In this document: in pieces, positions 13,677 through 23,184 of the stretch
How the letters are laid out: each line of letters begins with the position of its first letter
Numbering within the stretch: position 1 is the stretch's first letter
Assembly: GCA_002506755.1 (NCBI GenBank)
Contig: DAYD01000023.1
Location: 2,421 to 66,420 of the forward strand
DNA length: 64,000 nt
Source: Euryarchaeota archaeon UBA462
Lineage (GTDB): Archaea; Thermoplasmatota; Poseidoniia; Poseidoniales; Thalassarchaeaceae
Direction: 5' to 3'
The notes under the pieces: generated by a model
The model's database searches: none
Told to the model about the DNA's origin: nothing
Seen by the model: the letters and a program-made list of their open reading frames with translations, nothing else
Translations under genes and position numbers: made by a program

Positions 13677-16600
13677 ATGCGGATGGCGAGGGTTGTGCGT
13701 GTTGATTCGAGGAGGAGGTCAGTTGCAGCTGCGATTGTGTTTCTGTTTGTGATGGCCCCTGCCTTGAGCGCCTCCTCAACAGGGCAGACCAAGTCCACGA
13801 CAGTCTGGTCAGGTACAGTCAGCCTTCCAGAAGGGTACTTGGTAGAGTCCAACCAAGTACTCCATATCCAGGCCGGAACCACGGTTCTCATCGGAGATGG
13901 AGAGAGGCTGGGCGTCGATGGCAGGATTTCTATCAAAGGAACAACTGCTTCTCCAGTGAACATCACCTCGATATCCGGCAACCACTTGGGAATATTATTC
14001 AACTCCAGCTCTGACAAAAAAGGCTCTGAATTGGATAATGTGACCATTACCGACTCCGAGTATGGGGTCACGATCTACGCAAGTAATCCTAGAATGAGCA
14101 ACATCACGGTCGTAAATGCCGACAGAGTCGCCATCGATCTATTTTCGGGAGCATACCCGGTGATCTCCGACCTCGTTATCGAGGGTGGTGGCCAAGACTT
14201 GCATGGTTCCTCTGATTCATGGAGGTATGGTATTGGGATATCAGCGGGGGACTTCTCCACCCCTATTGTTCAAAGGGCCCAGATTTCCAATCTCATAACA
14301 AGAGGGGTAAACATGTGGTTCAACTCCGGCGGGCTCTGGAACCAAGTATCTGTGGAGAATGTAACTGGGGCGACATTAGCTGCCAGCTCAGCCTTCTGGA
14401 TTGAGGACTCAGTCCCTTTGTTCACTGACTCCCAAATCTCAATCTCGGACAACGGAATTATTGTCAGACACATTTCTCAGGATTCAACTACCCGTCCTAC
14501 TTTCATAAACACAACAATCGAAAATAGCCAATATAGAGGGGTATTGGTAGAGAGATACGATCACACAAACTACTCTAATTTACAGACAAATGCGATTTTC
14601 GAAGGGATTGTAATCAGAGGCACGGGGGGACCAGGTGCAAAGGCTCCCGGGTTGGGAATCGGGGCGGCGTTTGATCTCAACACCTCTGGCGTCAAGGTAT
14701 CCGACGCACTCATTGAGGAAAATGACGTAATCGGATTTAGGGCATTCACAACGGACTCATCAACAAACCTGACCAACGTCACAATAAGAAACAACGGACC
14801 AGATTCTCCGACCAGAGTTCATGAGGGTGCTGGATTACTCTTCAGGAGTACTAGTTGGACCAGCAAGGGTCCAGCTGAAATTTCCAACCTCTTGGTGGAA
14901 AACTCAACCGGATCTGGAGTAGTGATGGCAAAGGGAGGAGTAATTGGAGAAAACTGGGTAATCAGGGATAGCGGGTACAACGGTGTTTCATTTTCCGAGT
15001 TTCATCCGAGAGTGGAGCAAATTCTTAGCGAAGGAAATAATGGCCACGGCGTATCTGTCATAGACTCAAGTAATGTCGAGCTCTCCTCCGTACACACCTC
15101 TGGAAACGGTATTGGGGTATTAGACGGAGCTGGAATTTATTTCAGAGACTCGAATTACGTCATGAGCGGAGGTAAGAACGTCTCTTGCCATACTTGCACC
15201 TCCCAGGGGGACCAAAGGGGAATAGTAGCCAAAGACAGCATAGATCTGCAACTAATATCCACCAGTGTGCATGGGTCTCTCAGTGAGCCTGCCGTTGAGA
15301 TAGACAACACAGGCAGCCTGTTCTCTGGTTTGGTCATTATCGATGACATGTCTGTGAACTCAAACTCATCTGACTACTCAGTCGTTTTGAACAACGTTGA
15401 TGCTGAGATCTCCGGCTTGGACATCAGTGGTAATGGGGGAGGTTTGTTTTGGAAAGCAAGTGGCACTGCAGCGTCAAAAATCTCAAACAGCGTAATCTGG
15501 GATAGTGAATCGAGTTGCCTGGATCTCGTTTCCCATGCAAACCTGTCCGCCAGCGCTGTCTCTTTGATGTGTCATCAATCCTTTCCCACTATAGATGAAA
15601 GCATTGTGAGCTTTGTCGACTCGAGCCTAAACCAATTGCCAGGTGTACAAAATTCATTCTCACTCAATTCCTCTTCCCATCTAAGATGGATCTCCTCCCA
15701 TGAAATATCTACTCCAAATTCCATTGAGGATGACAACATATTGGACATTATGTGGAATCTAGAAATCCACACAATTAACCAGAACCTGATGAACATCCCC
15801 ATGGCTATGGTAAACATCTCTTTCGAGAATTATGAGGCAGAAATAATCTCAACCCAGCCTTACGAGGGTTTCCAAACCTACGGGCCATTCATTGGCAAGA
15901 GGTGGACACCTGTTCAGGGCTGGTCAGAAACTAACTCCGCCGAGGTCGGATGCGGCTATGATGGAATGCACAACAGTACAGGAATCTTGGAGATAAATGA
16001 TGACAAGAGAGTTTACTGTAGGCTGGAGCTGTCAAACCAGCCCCCGTTCATACATTGGGAGACGCCAATGCAGGATTCGGAGTATTCAAGTGGAAGTACG
16101 ATAATTTTCAATGCTAGCGAAAGCTGGGATCTTGATCTGGATGAGCTAACCTATACATGGACTAGTAGCATTGACGGAGATATCGCTGCATCTTGCAATC
16201 AAACTCTTAACGGCAACCAATCGCTAATCATTGCAAATCAAAACTCCTCACTTTGTATTTCAGACGGGAAGCACACAATTACACTGGAGGTTTGTGATTC
16301 ATATGGGCATTGTACCAACGAGACTATGCAAATAGAGTTGGTCAATCTCCCCCCAGTGCTAACCGTTGATACTGATCCTGGTATCTCTCCATGGGGGGTA
16401 TTATACCTGGGGGAGACTGCAAATCTAACCATCAATCTGCAAGGGACATATGATCCAGAGGGGGATGATCTATGGTGTTGGGCAGAAGCCTCTTTCGAGG
16501 TGGTAGATCCTGATCCAGAAGACCCCTCATGCCCAGAGCAGCTCATAACCTCATTCGTCGGTGCAACAGATGATGACTTTACAGTCACAGTTTTTGCATC

Positions 16601-18353
16601 AGACGGTACCAACCCACAGGTCTCTTGGACATTCAGCGTGGAGCTGTACAATGAGCTCCCAAATCCACAGATGATAATAACCAGGAACGGGGATACATCT
16701 GCCGACTGGATCAGACTTGATGGCACTGGATCTCTTGACCCAGAAGGTGATGAAATTAGATATGAGTTCCATAGCGACTTAGACGGACTGTTGGCGGAAG
16801 GAATCTCCTCTACTGGTTCAATAGAGTGGATAGGAACCCTGAGCAAGGGAAATCACATCATTACCCTGAAGGCAAGTGATACTAGGGCCGAACATTCAGG
16901 TCAGTGGAACCAGGTCTCAGAGAGTGTCATTGTCTCCAATTCTCTTCCATCTGCAATTATCTCCGCCCCCATCTCTGGAACTTACCTCGACTCGTCCGAA
17001 TTGGTGAAATTAGAATCCTCTGGTTCAGGAGATTGGGACCTGTCATGCTCAGACCTAGTAGACAATGGTACGGGACAACTGTGCAACCCCATATCCTCAA
17101 CCAGCGAGGACCTTGTTTCAATAGTGTGGGAATCTGATAAATCCTCCACCCCCTTAGGGGGGGATTGGGCAGTAGAAACACGCCTTCCAGCAGGAGTACA
17201 TATAATCACGTTGACGCTTGATGATGGGAGCGGCCCCGTGACTGACGAAATAGAAATCACAGTCTCAGAATCAGCACCGGTTCTAGATCTAGTTTCTCCC
17301 CTTCCCGGAATTGAGGTCTACTCGAATCTGCCCATTTTGTTTGACTTCAGGGGCTCTATGGATTACGATGGTGATGAATTCACAGTTTCAGTGACTTCAG
17401 ATCTTATGGGCACTATTTTGCAAGAAAGGTCGGCCGAACTATGGTACAATGATTACCTGATATCTGGGACGCACAATTTGACATTTGAGCTTGTAGATGA
17501 AAATGGTATGACTAGGACCCACACCCAGCAGATCACTGTACTAGAAACAGGCCCTGTTTCAATTATCTCGGGTGTTGGAGACGGACAATACCTGCCTCCT
17601 GGACAGATGGCAATACTCACTGCTGAAAACTCGTACGACTATGATGAAGACATAGTGCTTTACGAATGGATAGTGGATGGAAATGTGGTTAGCAACTCGC
17701 AAATATTGGAGATCATGCTTCCACCAGGAGCTACTAGGATTGACCTCATGGTAAAGGACTCCAGAGGCGACTACTCTACTTCCTCGGTAAATATCACGGT
17801 GGGTTCTAGTGCCCCTAAGTTGAGTGATTTATCCATCTCTATTTCCAGCATAGTTGAGTCAAGACCCACTGAGGTCGTCACAACCGTGAGGCTCGAGGAC
17901 CTTGATGGGACAACCGAAATAGTGAGAGGAGAACTAATCTATGGGGGGGTTTCAGACTCGATGTTTTTCCGAGATGATGGAACTAACGGCGATGAGGTCG
18001 CAAGTGACGGTATTTGGACATCCAGATTCGCTTGGGTAGTTTCCGGTGGATCCTGGGTCAGAGTCGAAGTTTGGGCAATTGATGGGGATCTAGTAAGCCC
18101 AGACCAGGTCGCTACCCTGCCGATAATAGAGTCAGGCAGCGAAGGTTTAGAATCTTGGATCGTCGATTTGGGACTACCCATCATGCTAACCAGCATGGCA
18201 CTACTATCCATCTTTGGCTTGGCAAACCGGAGAAATAGAATATCGGAGATTGCTAAGGATATCGAGGTAATCGAGGGATGGTCTTCTTTCGATCCAATGG
18301 AGATGGAAGAGGGCTCTGAACCAGAGTTCAATTCTCAGGTCCCCAAGCAGTGA
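13677..18353 (+). CDS. Giant surface protein: beta-helix repeats plus Ig/PKD-like domains
   Basis: The 1558-residue protein starts with a signal peptide (VAAAIVFLFVMAPALSASS). Residues about 40-680 carry parallel beta-helix (pectate-lyase-like) repeats with short N-x-T strands and asparagine ladders. Residues about 770-1450 hold several PKD/cadherin-like units seen as GS.DPEGDE and NSYDYDEDIVLYEW motifs, then a DDGTNGDEVASDGIW module. One transmembrane helix (PIMLTSMALLSIFGLA) and a charged cytoplasmic tail end it. Many N-x-S/T sequons suggest heavy N-glycosylation, matching the adjacent glycosyltransferases. The role is probably adhesion or binding of extracellular polymers. It overlaps the convergent glycosyltransferase by 26 bases. 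Confidence 0.85.
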   Translation: MRMARVVRVDSRRRSVAAAIVFLFVMAPALSASSTGQTKSTTVWSGTVSLPEGYLVESNQVLHIQAGTTVLIGDGERLGVDGRISIKGTTASPVNITSISGNHLGILFNSSSDKKGSELDNVTITDSEYGVTIYASNPRMSNITVVNADRVAIDLFSGAYPVISDLVIEGGGQDLHGSSDSWRYGIGISAGDFSTPIVQRAQISNLITRGVNMWFNSGGLWNQVSVENVTGATLAASSAFWIEDSVPLFTDSQISISDNGIIVRHISQDSTTRPTFINTTIENSQYRGVLVERYDHTNYSNLQTNAIFEGIVIRGTGGPGAKAPGLGIGAAFDLNTSGVKVSDALIEENDVIGFRAFTTDSSTNLTNVTIRNNGPDSPTRVHEGAGLLFRSTSWTSKGPAEISNLLVENSTGSGVVMAKGGVIGENWVIRDSGYNGVSFSEFHPRVEQILSEGNNGHGVSVIDSSNVELSSVHTSGNGIGVLDGAGIYFRDSNYVMSGGKNVSCHTCTSQGDQRGIVAKDSIDLQLISTSVHGSLSEPAVEIDNTGSLFSGLVIIDDMSVNSNSSDYSVVLNNVDAEISGLDISGNGGGLFWKASGTAASKISNSVIWDSESSCLDLVSHANLSASAVSLMCHQSFPTIDESIVSFVDSSLNQLPGVQNSFSLNSSSHLRWISSHEISTPNSIEDDNILDIMWNLEIHTINQNLMNIPMAMVNISFENYEAEIISTQPYEGFQTYGPFIGKRWTPVQGWSETNSAEVGCGYDGMHNSTGILEINDDKRVYCRLELSNQPPFIHWETPMQDSEYSSGSTIIFNASESWDLDLDELTYTWTSSIDGDIAASCNQTLNGNQSLIIANQNSSLCISDGKHTITLEVCDSYGHCTNETMQIELVNLPPVLTVDTDPGISPWGVLYLGETANLTINLQGTYDPEGDDLWCWAEASFEVVDPDPEDPSCPEQLITSFVGATDDDFTVTVFASDGTNPQVSWTFSVELYNELPNPQMIITRNGDTSADWIRLDGTGSLDPEGDEIRYEFHSDLDGLLAEGISSTGSIEWIGTLSKGNHIITLKASDTRAEHSGQWNQVSESVIVSNSLPSAIISAPISGTYLDSSELVKLESSGSGDWDLSCSDLVDNGTGQLCNPISSTSEDLVSIVWESDKSSTPLGGDWAVETRLPAGVHIITLTLDDGSGPVTDEIEITVSESAPVLDLVSPLPGIEVYSNLPILFDFRGSMDYDGDEFTVSVTSDLMGTILQERSAELWYNDYLISGTHNLTFELVDENGMTRTHTQQITVLETGPVSIISGVGDGQYLPPGQMAILTAENSYDYDEDIVLYEWIVDGNVVSNSQILEIMLPPGATRIDLMVKDSRGDYSTSSVNITVGSSAPKLSDLSISISSIVESRPTEVVTTVRLEDLDGTTEIVRGELIYGGVSDSMFFRDDGTNGDEVASDGIWTSRFAWVVSGGSWVRVEVWAIDGDLVSPDQVATLPIIESGSEGLESWIVDLGLPIMLTSMALLSIFGLANRRNRISEIAKDIEVIEGWSSFDPMEMEEGSEPEFNSQVPKQ

Positions 18354-19062
18354 CCTGTCTGTTCACCCCGATTCTCTTGGCAAACAGGAATTTGAAGTTC
18401 TTCCATCCATCTCCCCAGGTGTTTATTTCCGCCTGGCCAACTCGAGTGCGGTATGGGACAGATACCTCAATCGCTTTCTCTTTTCCGATGTGTTTCCTAG
18501 CATTGATCTTCATCTCCTCGGACAAAGGCATACCGTCGTTTGTAGGCCTCATCTTCGAGTCTTCGAATATACTCTTTCTGAAAACCCACATTCCTGATTG
18601 TGAGTCGTGAATGCCATTCCAGAACAACATCCTGGATGTGAAAGAGAGTGCCCAGTTGCCAAAACCGTGAAGCCCTGACATCGACCCTTTCTCCGCCCTC
18701 TTCAACCTGTCACAGGTGATGAATTCCAAATCTTCCTCAAGCAACTGCCTCACTAATCCTGGGACTTCCTCACCCGGATAAGTGCAGTCTGCATCCATGG
18801 TGACAATAATGTCTCCATTAGCCATCGCAAAACCGGTCCTGTATGCTCTGCCATATCCCCTTCTAGGCTCAAGATATACCTCAGCACCCTCCTTCTCAGC
18901 CAATTCTCTCGTTCTATCGCTGGAATTTCCATCGATAATCAGAAAGTCCAGACTGTTGCACCACCCATTATCTGGAACGCTTCTGATAGTGTCGACTATT
19001 GCCTCCTCCTCGTTCCTAGTGGGAATTACCACTGTTACGCTGACAGGAAGAACGTCACCCAT
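18328..19062 (-). CDS. Family 2 glycosyltransferase (dolichyl-phosphate sugar synthase-like)
   Basis: It likely moves a sugar from a nucleotide donor to a lipid or protein acceptor. The 244-residue protein begins VTVVIPTRNEEEAI, has LIIDGNSSDRT, and carries the metal-binding DAD in VTMDADCTYPG; RRGYGRAYRTGF is typical of dolichyl-phosphate mannose synthase relatives. There are no C-terminal membrane helices, so it is a soluble GT-A enzyme acting at the membrane surface. Placed beside a sequon-rich surface protein and a GT4 enzyme, it may build N-glycan precursors. It probably has a leaderless mRNA, since a TATA-like box lies 25 bases before the ATG. Confidence 0.85.
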   Translation of the reverse strand: MGDVLPVSVTVVIPTRNEEEAIVDTIRSVPDNGWCNSLDFLIIDGNSSDRTRELAEKEGAEVYLEPRRGYGRAYRTGFAMANGDIIVTMDADCTYPGEEVPGLVRQLLEEDLEFITCDRLKRAEKGSMSGLHGFGNWALSFTSRMLFWNGIHDSQSGMWVFRKSIFEDSKMRPTNDGMPLSEEMKINARKHIGKEKAIEVSVPYRTRVGQAEINTWGDGWKNFKFLFAKRIGVNRQVTAWGPEN

Positions 19063-19081
19063 ATTTTAACGCCATTATGGA

Positions 19082-19093
19082 GGTATTTTTGAA
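19082..19093 (-). promoter_or_regulatory. Candidate TATA box of the family 2 glycosyltransferase
   Basis: Minus-strand TTCAAAAATACC is centred about 25 bases before the ATG at 19062, fitting a leaderless archaeal transcript. It lies in the 100-base divergent gap shared with the family 4 glycosyltransferase gene. Confidence 0.45.
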
Positions 19094-19162
19094 CCATTGT
19101 GAAGTTAATTTGCTCCCGTTTTCTTCAATAATGCGACCCCAGACCGGTTTATGGGGCGGTAG

Positions 19163-20401
19163 ATGCACATAGCAATGATCTCTGGAGAATATCCGCCAAG
19201 ATGGGGCGGAATGGGTACAACGGTGTACCATCTTTCATCCAGACTCGCCGAGATGGGCCATAAGATCTCAGTCATAACACGGAGATTCCCTGGTGAGGCT
19301 CCAAAGGTGGATAATGTCGAGATAATTCAAGTCCCTTGGGTAAAAATTCCAATGGCATTCACCAGGTCATTCGGACGCACTTCTCTCAAGGCGCTAATGA
19401 AAAAGCACGCCCAGGAAAAAGTGGATGTTGTCCATCTCCACTGCCCAATGGCATCTTGGAGCGAAAGTCAGTTTGAAAAATGCCAGCGAGAAGTTGCTCC
19501 AGTTGTTGTTTCAATGCATGGAACGTGGAAGGGCGAGAGAGACGGTCTGATGCTGGCTGCGAGATACGGAGAACCAGCCGTTTGGTCAAATCCCAATGAC
19601 ATTGCAATCCGATATCTGGCTGGTAGATACTCAAAATTTGAAAATTCTGCTATTAGGAAAGCTACGGTAATTGTCCCAAACTCAGTGGCTACGATGGAAG
19701 ATCTGGTAAAAAGATACGATGCCCCTGAGATGTGGGACTGCCAAGTAGTTCACTGGGGCGTTGATACACACATGTTTTCTCCACCGCACGGAGATAGCGA
19801 GGACGAAGTGCATAGAAACAGGCAGATTCGGGAAAAGTACTCCATTCCGAATGAAGCTATCCTTATTCTTGCAGTGGGTAGGCTTGCAGCGAGAAAGGGC
19901 CATGGGATGCTAATAAGAGCCTTCTCTAAGGTTCTGGAGAAGGCAAGTGCGCACTTGGTCATAATTGGCAGAGGTTCGTTGAAGGGCAGACTAACCCGTT
20001 TGGCATCCAATCTGGGTATTGGTGATAATATTTCCATTGAATCAAGCATGGACTTCCAGAGTATTGCCGAGATGTACCGACATGCAGACCTCGTGGCCTA
20101 TCCTAGTTATTATGAGGGCCAAGGATTGATTCCTCTAGAGGCAATGGCAAGCTCTACTCCAGTTGTTACGGTGAATCACGGTCCATTGCCCGAGATGGTT
20201 GACCAGAGTGTCGGAGCCCTATACGAGATGGGTTCCGAAGACTCACTAGCTAAAACAATATTATCGGAGATTTCCTACAAATCGAACCTTGTTGAAAAAG
20301 GGTCAAATGGAAGAAAAAGAGTATTATCCGATTTCAATCTAGACGGTAATGCCAAAGATTTCCTCAAGATATACGAGCGTGCTTTGGACTCAGCGAAATA
20401 A
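19163..20401 (+). CDS. Family 4 glycosyltransferase
   Basis: A retaining GT-B glycosyltransferase of 412 residues. The N-terminal domain opens HIAMISGEYPPRWGGMGTTV, a typical GT4 start, and the C-terminal donor domain holds ILAVGRLAARKGHGMLIRAF and the signature PSYYEGQGLIPLEAMASSTP with the E-x7-E pair. No membrane helices are visible. It probably adds hexoses to lipid-linked glycans or polysaccharide. GGGGCGG lies just before the ATG as a Shine-Dalgarno element. It diverges from the GT2 gene and is followed closely by a permease gene on the same strand. Confidence 0.9.
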   Translation: MHIAMISGEYPPRWGGMGTTVYHLSSRLAEMGHKISVITRRFPGEAPKVDNVEIIQVPWVKIPMAFTRSFGRTSLKALMKKHAQEKVDVVHLHCPMASWSESQFEKCQREVAPVVVSMHGTWKGERDGLMLAARYGEPAVWSNPNDIAIRYLAGRYSKFENSAIRKATVIVPNSVATMEDLVKRYDAPEMWDCQVVHWGVDTHMFSPPHGDSEDEVHRNRQIREKYSIPNEAILILAVGRLAARKGHGMLIRAFSKVLEKASAHLVIIGRGSLKGRLTRLASNLGIGDNISIESSMDFQSIAEMYRHADLVAYPSYYEGQGLIPLEAMASSTPVVTVNHGPLPEMVDQSVGALYEMGSEDSLAKTILSEISYKSNLVEKGSNGRKRVLSDFNLDGNAKDFLKIYERALDSAK

Positions 20402-20439
20402 GGGGAAACTCTTGATTGCTATTCCCCCCTCGGGGGGTT

Positions 20440-21516
20440 ATGTCAGACGCTAATGCAAGCTCTAGGAGGTCAAAGAGCGCAATAGCTGCGAACTTTTCGA
20501 TAATCATACTAGTATCTTACTTGGTGCTTGTCAATCTCAAGCCCATACTGATGCCGCTGGCCATTGCAATTCTGATATACTTCCTGATCAGGTCCCCCGA
20601 ACAGTACCTTATCGGGAGGTACGAGTTTGTCGCTAAATTCCCATTGATGGCCTATGCAATTATCCTACTATCTGGCTCATTGGTGACATATGCGGTTTCC
20701 ATCCTGCTATACAACAATATTGACGAATTCATCAACGAGGTAAATTCTCCAGACGGTCTCGGAGACCAATTTAATCAGAAATGGGAAGCTCTCGGCGATT
20801 ACAATCTATACGGCCTAGAGGATTTTATTACCAGCCAGCAAACAATTGAGAATCTGCTCGATCCAGAAACGGTAGAGGCATTTGTAACTGCAATACTAGC
20901 TGATTTAGCCTCATTCATGACAACCATGGTCACGGTGGCAATATTCGTAATATTCTTGGTAATGGAGGAAAAGAGCCTTCCGGGAAGGATGAAGGCAGCT
21001 TTCCCAGAGTCATTCTCTAGTCTGGAGAAAATCGTTTCAAACTCATCAGAATCGATTTCCACATATGTCATTTCGAAAGCCACATGTAGCCTTGGACAAG
21101 CAATTTTACTGGCCCTGATGCTATACATAGCGGGCATTCCCGGCTGGTTCCTATTCGGGACGCTTTGCTTCTTGCTCGATTTCATCCCAGTTCTCGGGGC
21201 CATCCTCGCAACAATCCCGCCGTTAATTATCGCGTTAATCGTTCTTGATCCATGGCAAGCCCTAGTTCTCGGAGTGGCAATGTTAGCCAATCAGCAATTG
21301 TTTGGGTCCATAATAGAGCCAAACCTTTCCGGTCAGAGGCTGGGAATATCCCCTCTGGTACTAGTATTGACAGTTATGGTTTCTGCATCGGTATGGGGCA
21401 TCTCGGGAGCAATAATCGGAGTTCCAATCATGATAATAGCGAGAATAGCTCTCGAAGAGGACGAGAGAACAAGGCCGTTAGCCATGATGCTAGCGAAGAG
21501 TGCCCCAGAAGATTAG
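20440..21516 (+). CDS. AI-2E/PerM-family (UPF0118) membrane transporter
   Basis: About 358 residues with seven or eight predicted helices in the AI-2E exporter layout. Two N-terminal helices (NFSIIILVSYLVLVNL, MPLAIAILIYFLIRS) are followed by one more, a soluble helical loop (about 100-150), then helices including GWFLFGTLCFLLDFIPVLGAILATIPP, whose F-x-x-D-x-I-P-x-x-G is the family hallmark. Members move small signalling molecules or act as sodium/proton antiporters, so the substrate is open. The frame begins at TTG 20416, but ATG 20440 directly after GGGGGG is the better start. It converges with the thiamine pyrophosphokinase gene without overlap. Confidence 0.85.
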   Translation: MSDANASSRRSKSAIAANFSIIILVSYLVLVNLKPILMPLAIAILIYFLIRSPEQYLIGRYEFVAKFPLMAYAIILLSGSLVTYAVSILLYNNIDEFINEVNSPDGLGDQFNQKWEALGDYNLYGLEDFITSQQTIENLLDPETVEAFVTAILADLASFMTTMVTVAIFVIFLVMEEKSLPGRMKAAFPESFSSLEKIVSNSSESISTYVISKATCSLGQAILLALMLYIAGIPGWFLFGTLCFLLDFIPVLGAILATIPPLIIALIVLDPWQALVLGVAMLANQQLFGSIIEPNLSGQRLGISPLVLVLTVMVSASVWGISGAIIGVPIMIIARIALEEDERTRPLAMMLAKSAPED

Positions 21517-22122
21517 CTATTTCCTAAAGACGACTGCAAGGACCCCCGTCGATTTTATGGAAACACATTTTCCAACGCCTTCGTTGCTCAGACCCCTGGT
21601 AGAAAGTGCCAATTGCTCGCCGGAAATTTCCCACTTTGCCCCCTCTACCCAAACCATGGCTGGCTCAAGTGCGAACACCGAGAACGTAGAGCCACTCTCC
21701 ATGTTAATTTCCAATTCTCCTTCAGACGGATGGATCCTCTGTGTGACTCCCCCCTCGTGATGAAGTCTGATCGAAACCCCTCCCGGAGCCTCGAATAAAG
21801 CGGCCCAGTTTCCGAGGATATGGTCTGGAGAACCTCCATCCACCCCTACAACCTCAATCTGTTCGAACCCTCTTTCTACTAGTAGAGAGATAGATTTTAC
21901 AAGATCGCTGCTCGACTGATCAGGTAGTGGAACCACGCCCCCATCCCACGAATTGACGTCAATTGAATCGAGGTCACCGATAGCCTCAACGACCTGATAA
22001 CCATTTTCAATGGCATTTAGCGCTCCACCATCAACCCCGTACACAGAGTCACCCGGTAGAATAGCAGATTCCAATACCTCCTTGGAGGGGATGGATCCAT
22101 TGCACCAAAGGACTGCTCTCAC
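21517..22122 (-). CDS. thiN: Thiamine pyrophosphokinase
   Basis: It makes thiamine diphosphate from thiamine and ATP. The 201-residue protein has GVDGGALNAI, GDLDSID, the PDQSSSDLVKSI motif (the D-Q-x3-D-x-x-K of the family) and GVDGGSPDHILGN in the catalytic domain, then a beta-rich thiamine-binding domain. It starts at GTG 22122 with AGGTGAGA just before, eight bases after the M29 aminopeptidase stop, so it belongs to the operon thrS, M29 peptidase, thiN. Confidence 0.9.
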   Translation of the reverse strand: MRAVLWCNGSIPSKEVLESAILPGDSVYGVDGGALNAIENGYQVVEAIGDLDSIDVNSWDGGVVPLPDQSSSDLVKSISLLVERGFEQIEVVGVDGGSPDHILGNWAALFEAPGGVSIRLHHEGGVTQRIHPSEGELEINMESGSTFSVFALEPAMVWVEGAKWEISGEQLALSTRGLSNEGVGKCVSIKSTGVLAVVFRK

Positions 22123-22130
22123 ATTCTCAC

Positions 22131-23150
22131 CTATCGAAAAGAGAGCTTCCCTTCCGAGAGTAGCGTAATTTCTTCGAGTGAGACCTCAGGACTCCTCATA
22201 ACTCCTCTCTGATGTATCCCTACTCTTGCCTTGCCCCCTATGTGAGTGTTGTCCCCGAAACCAAAGTATGCCGAGCCCCTCACGACGAGGTCCTCTACCT
22301 TATTCCCAATTAGGTAAGTTGCCTTGGGGTTCATACCGAATCCGAACTCGGCAACAGTCCAGGCCAAGTCCCTTTTTGTGCTTCTGATACCTTCTTTGGC
22401 TTGTTCGTACAACGATTTTATGTCATCGGCGAGAGTTCCCCCCGATACATCAACCACTATCCCGTTCTCGACTTGGAATGACACGGGGTCGCTTAGAAGA
22501 TCTCCCTGCCAGGACCCGTCAATTACAATTCTCCCACTCATAGTGCCCTCTTTTGGTAGGACGAAAACCTTCCCCGCTGGAAGGTTGGAAACCTGTTGGG
22601 GCCTGTTGCAAATCCCATTATCCTCAAGCACCCACCTCCCACCTGTTAGGAATTCCACATCCGTTCCTGTTTGTGTTTTTACTCTCACCCTTCTTTTCCT
22701 TCTGAAGACAGTCCTCATGCTGCTAATCTCCCTCTGCAATGCATTGTAGTCCGCAGTCATTCCTCCCGACTCAAAGACCGCCCTGCTTATACCGGGCATC
22801 GATACTATCCTCGCACCTTCTTTTGTGGCCTGCTGTCTCGCTCTAGTGTGGGTGAGCGAATCCTTTGTCGCAATTATGATCACCCTGTTTTTCCTCATGA
22901 TGTCCGCCACTGGAAGTGGTGGTTCCTTTCCGGGCTTTTGAGTTGGTGGCATCATTACCAGGAGTATTCTATCGGTCACTCTAGCGGCCTCCTCATATAT
23001 TGATTGGCCAATCTCAGAGGTCTCTGGATCCGTGATTACTAGGACGTCTTCCTCCCTTCGGACCTGAAGACAGGTTCGAACTACAGATCTGGCAGTCGCG
23101 AGCATTGCCTCTGATGACCCAGAAGATTCGGTTCCACCATCAGCCTCCAT
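22131..23150 (-). CDS. M29-type (AmpS/aminopeptidase T-like) metallopeptidase
   Basis: This 339-residue protein fits the aminopeptidase T family (COG2309). AWTVAEFGFGMNP supplies a glutamate ligand, and the C-terminal FGFGDNTHIGGKARVGIHQRG block contains the His and Asp metal ligands typical of the family. The N-terminal half has a sugar-isomerase-like layout of repeated VVITDPET and VIIIATKDS strands. It is expected to clip N-terminal residues from short peptides inside the cell, using two metal ions. Length is slightly shorter than bacterial AmpS (about 410). It lies between thrS (34 bases upstream) and thiN (eight bases downstream). Confidence 0.8.
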   Translation of the reverse strand: MEADGGTESSGSSEAMLATARSVVRTCLQVRREEDVLVITDPETSEIGQSIYEEAARVTDRILLVMMPPTQKPGKEPPLPVADIMRKNRVIIIATKDSLTHTRARQQATKEGARIVSMPGISRAVFESGGMTADYNALQREISSMRTVFRRKRRVRVKTQTGTDVEFLTGGRWVLEDNGICNRPQQVSNLPAGKVFVLPKEGTMSGRIVIDGSWQGDLLSDPVSFQVENGIVVDVSGGTLADDIKSLYEQAKEGIRSTKRDLAWTVAEFGFGMNPKATYLIGNKVEDLVVRGSAYFGFGDNTHIGGKARVGIHQRGVMRSPEVSLEEITLLSEGKLSFR

Positions 23151-23184
23151 TGTGCAGGCGTGGATGGGGCCCAGTATTGATACT

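Noticed and set aside
16238..16846. 202-codon minus-strand frame inside the giant surface protein gene
   Set aside because: Low-complexity Ser/Pro/Val composition produced by the repeats of the plus strand.
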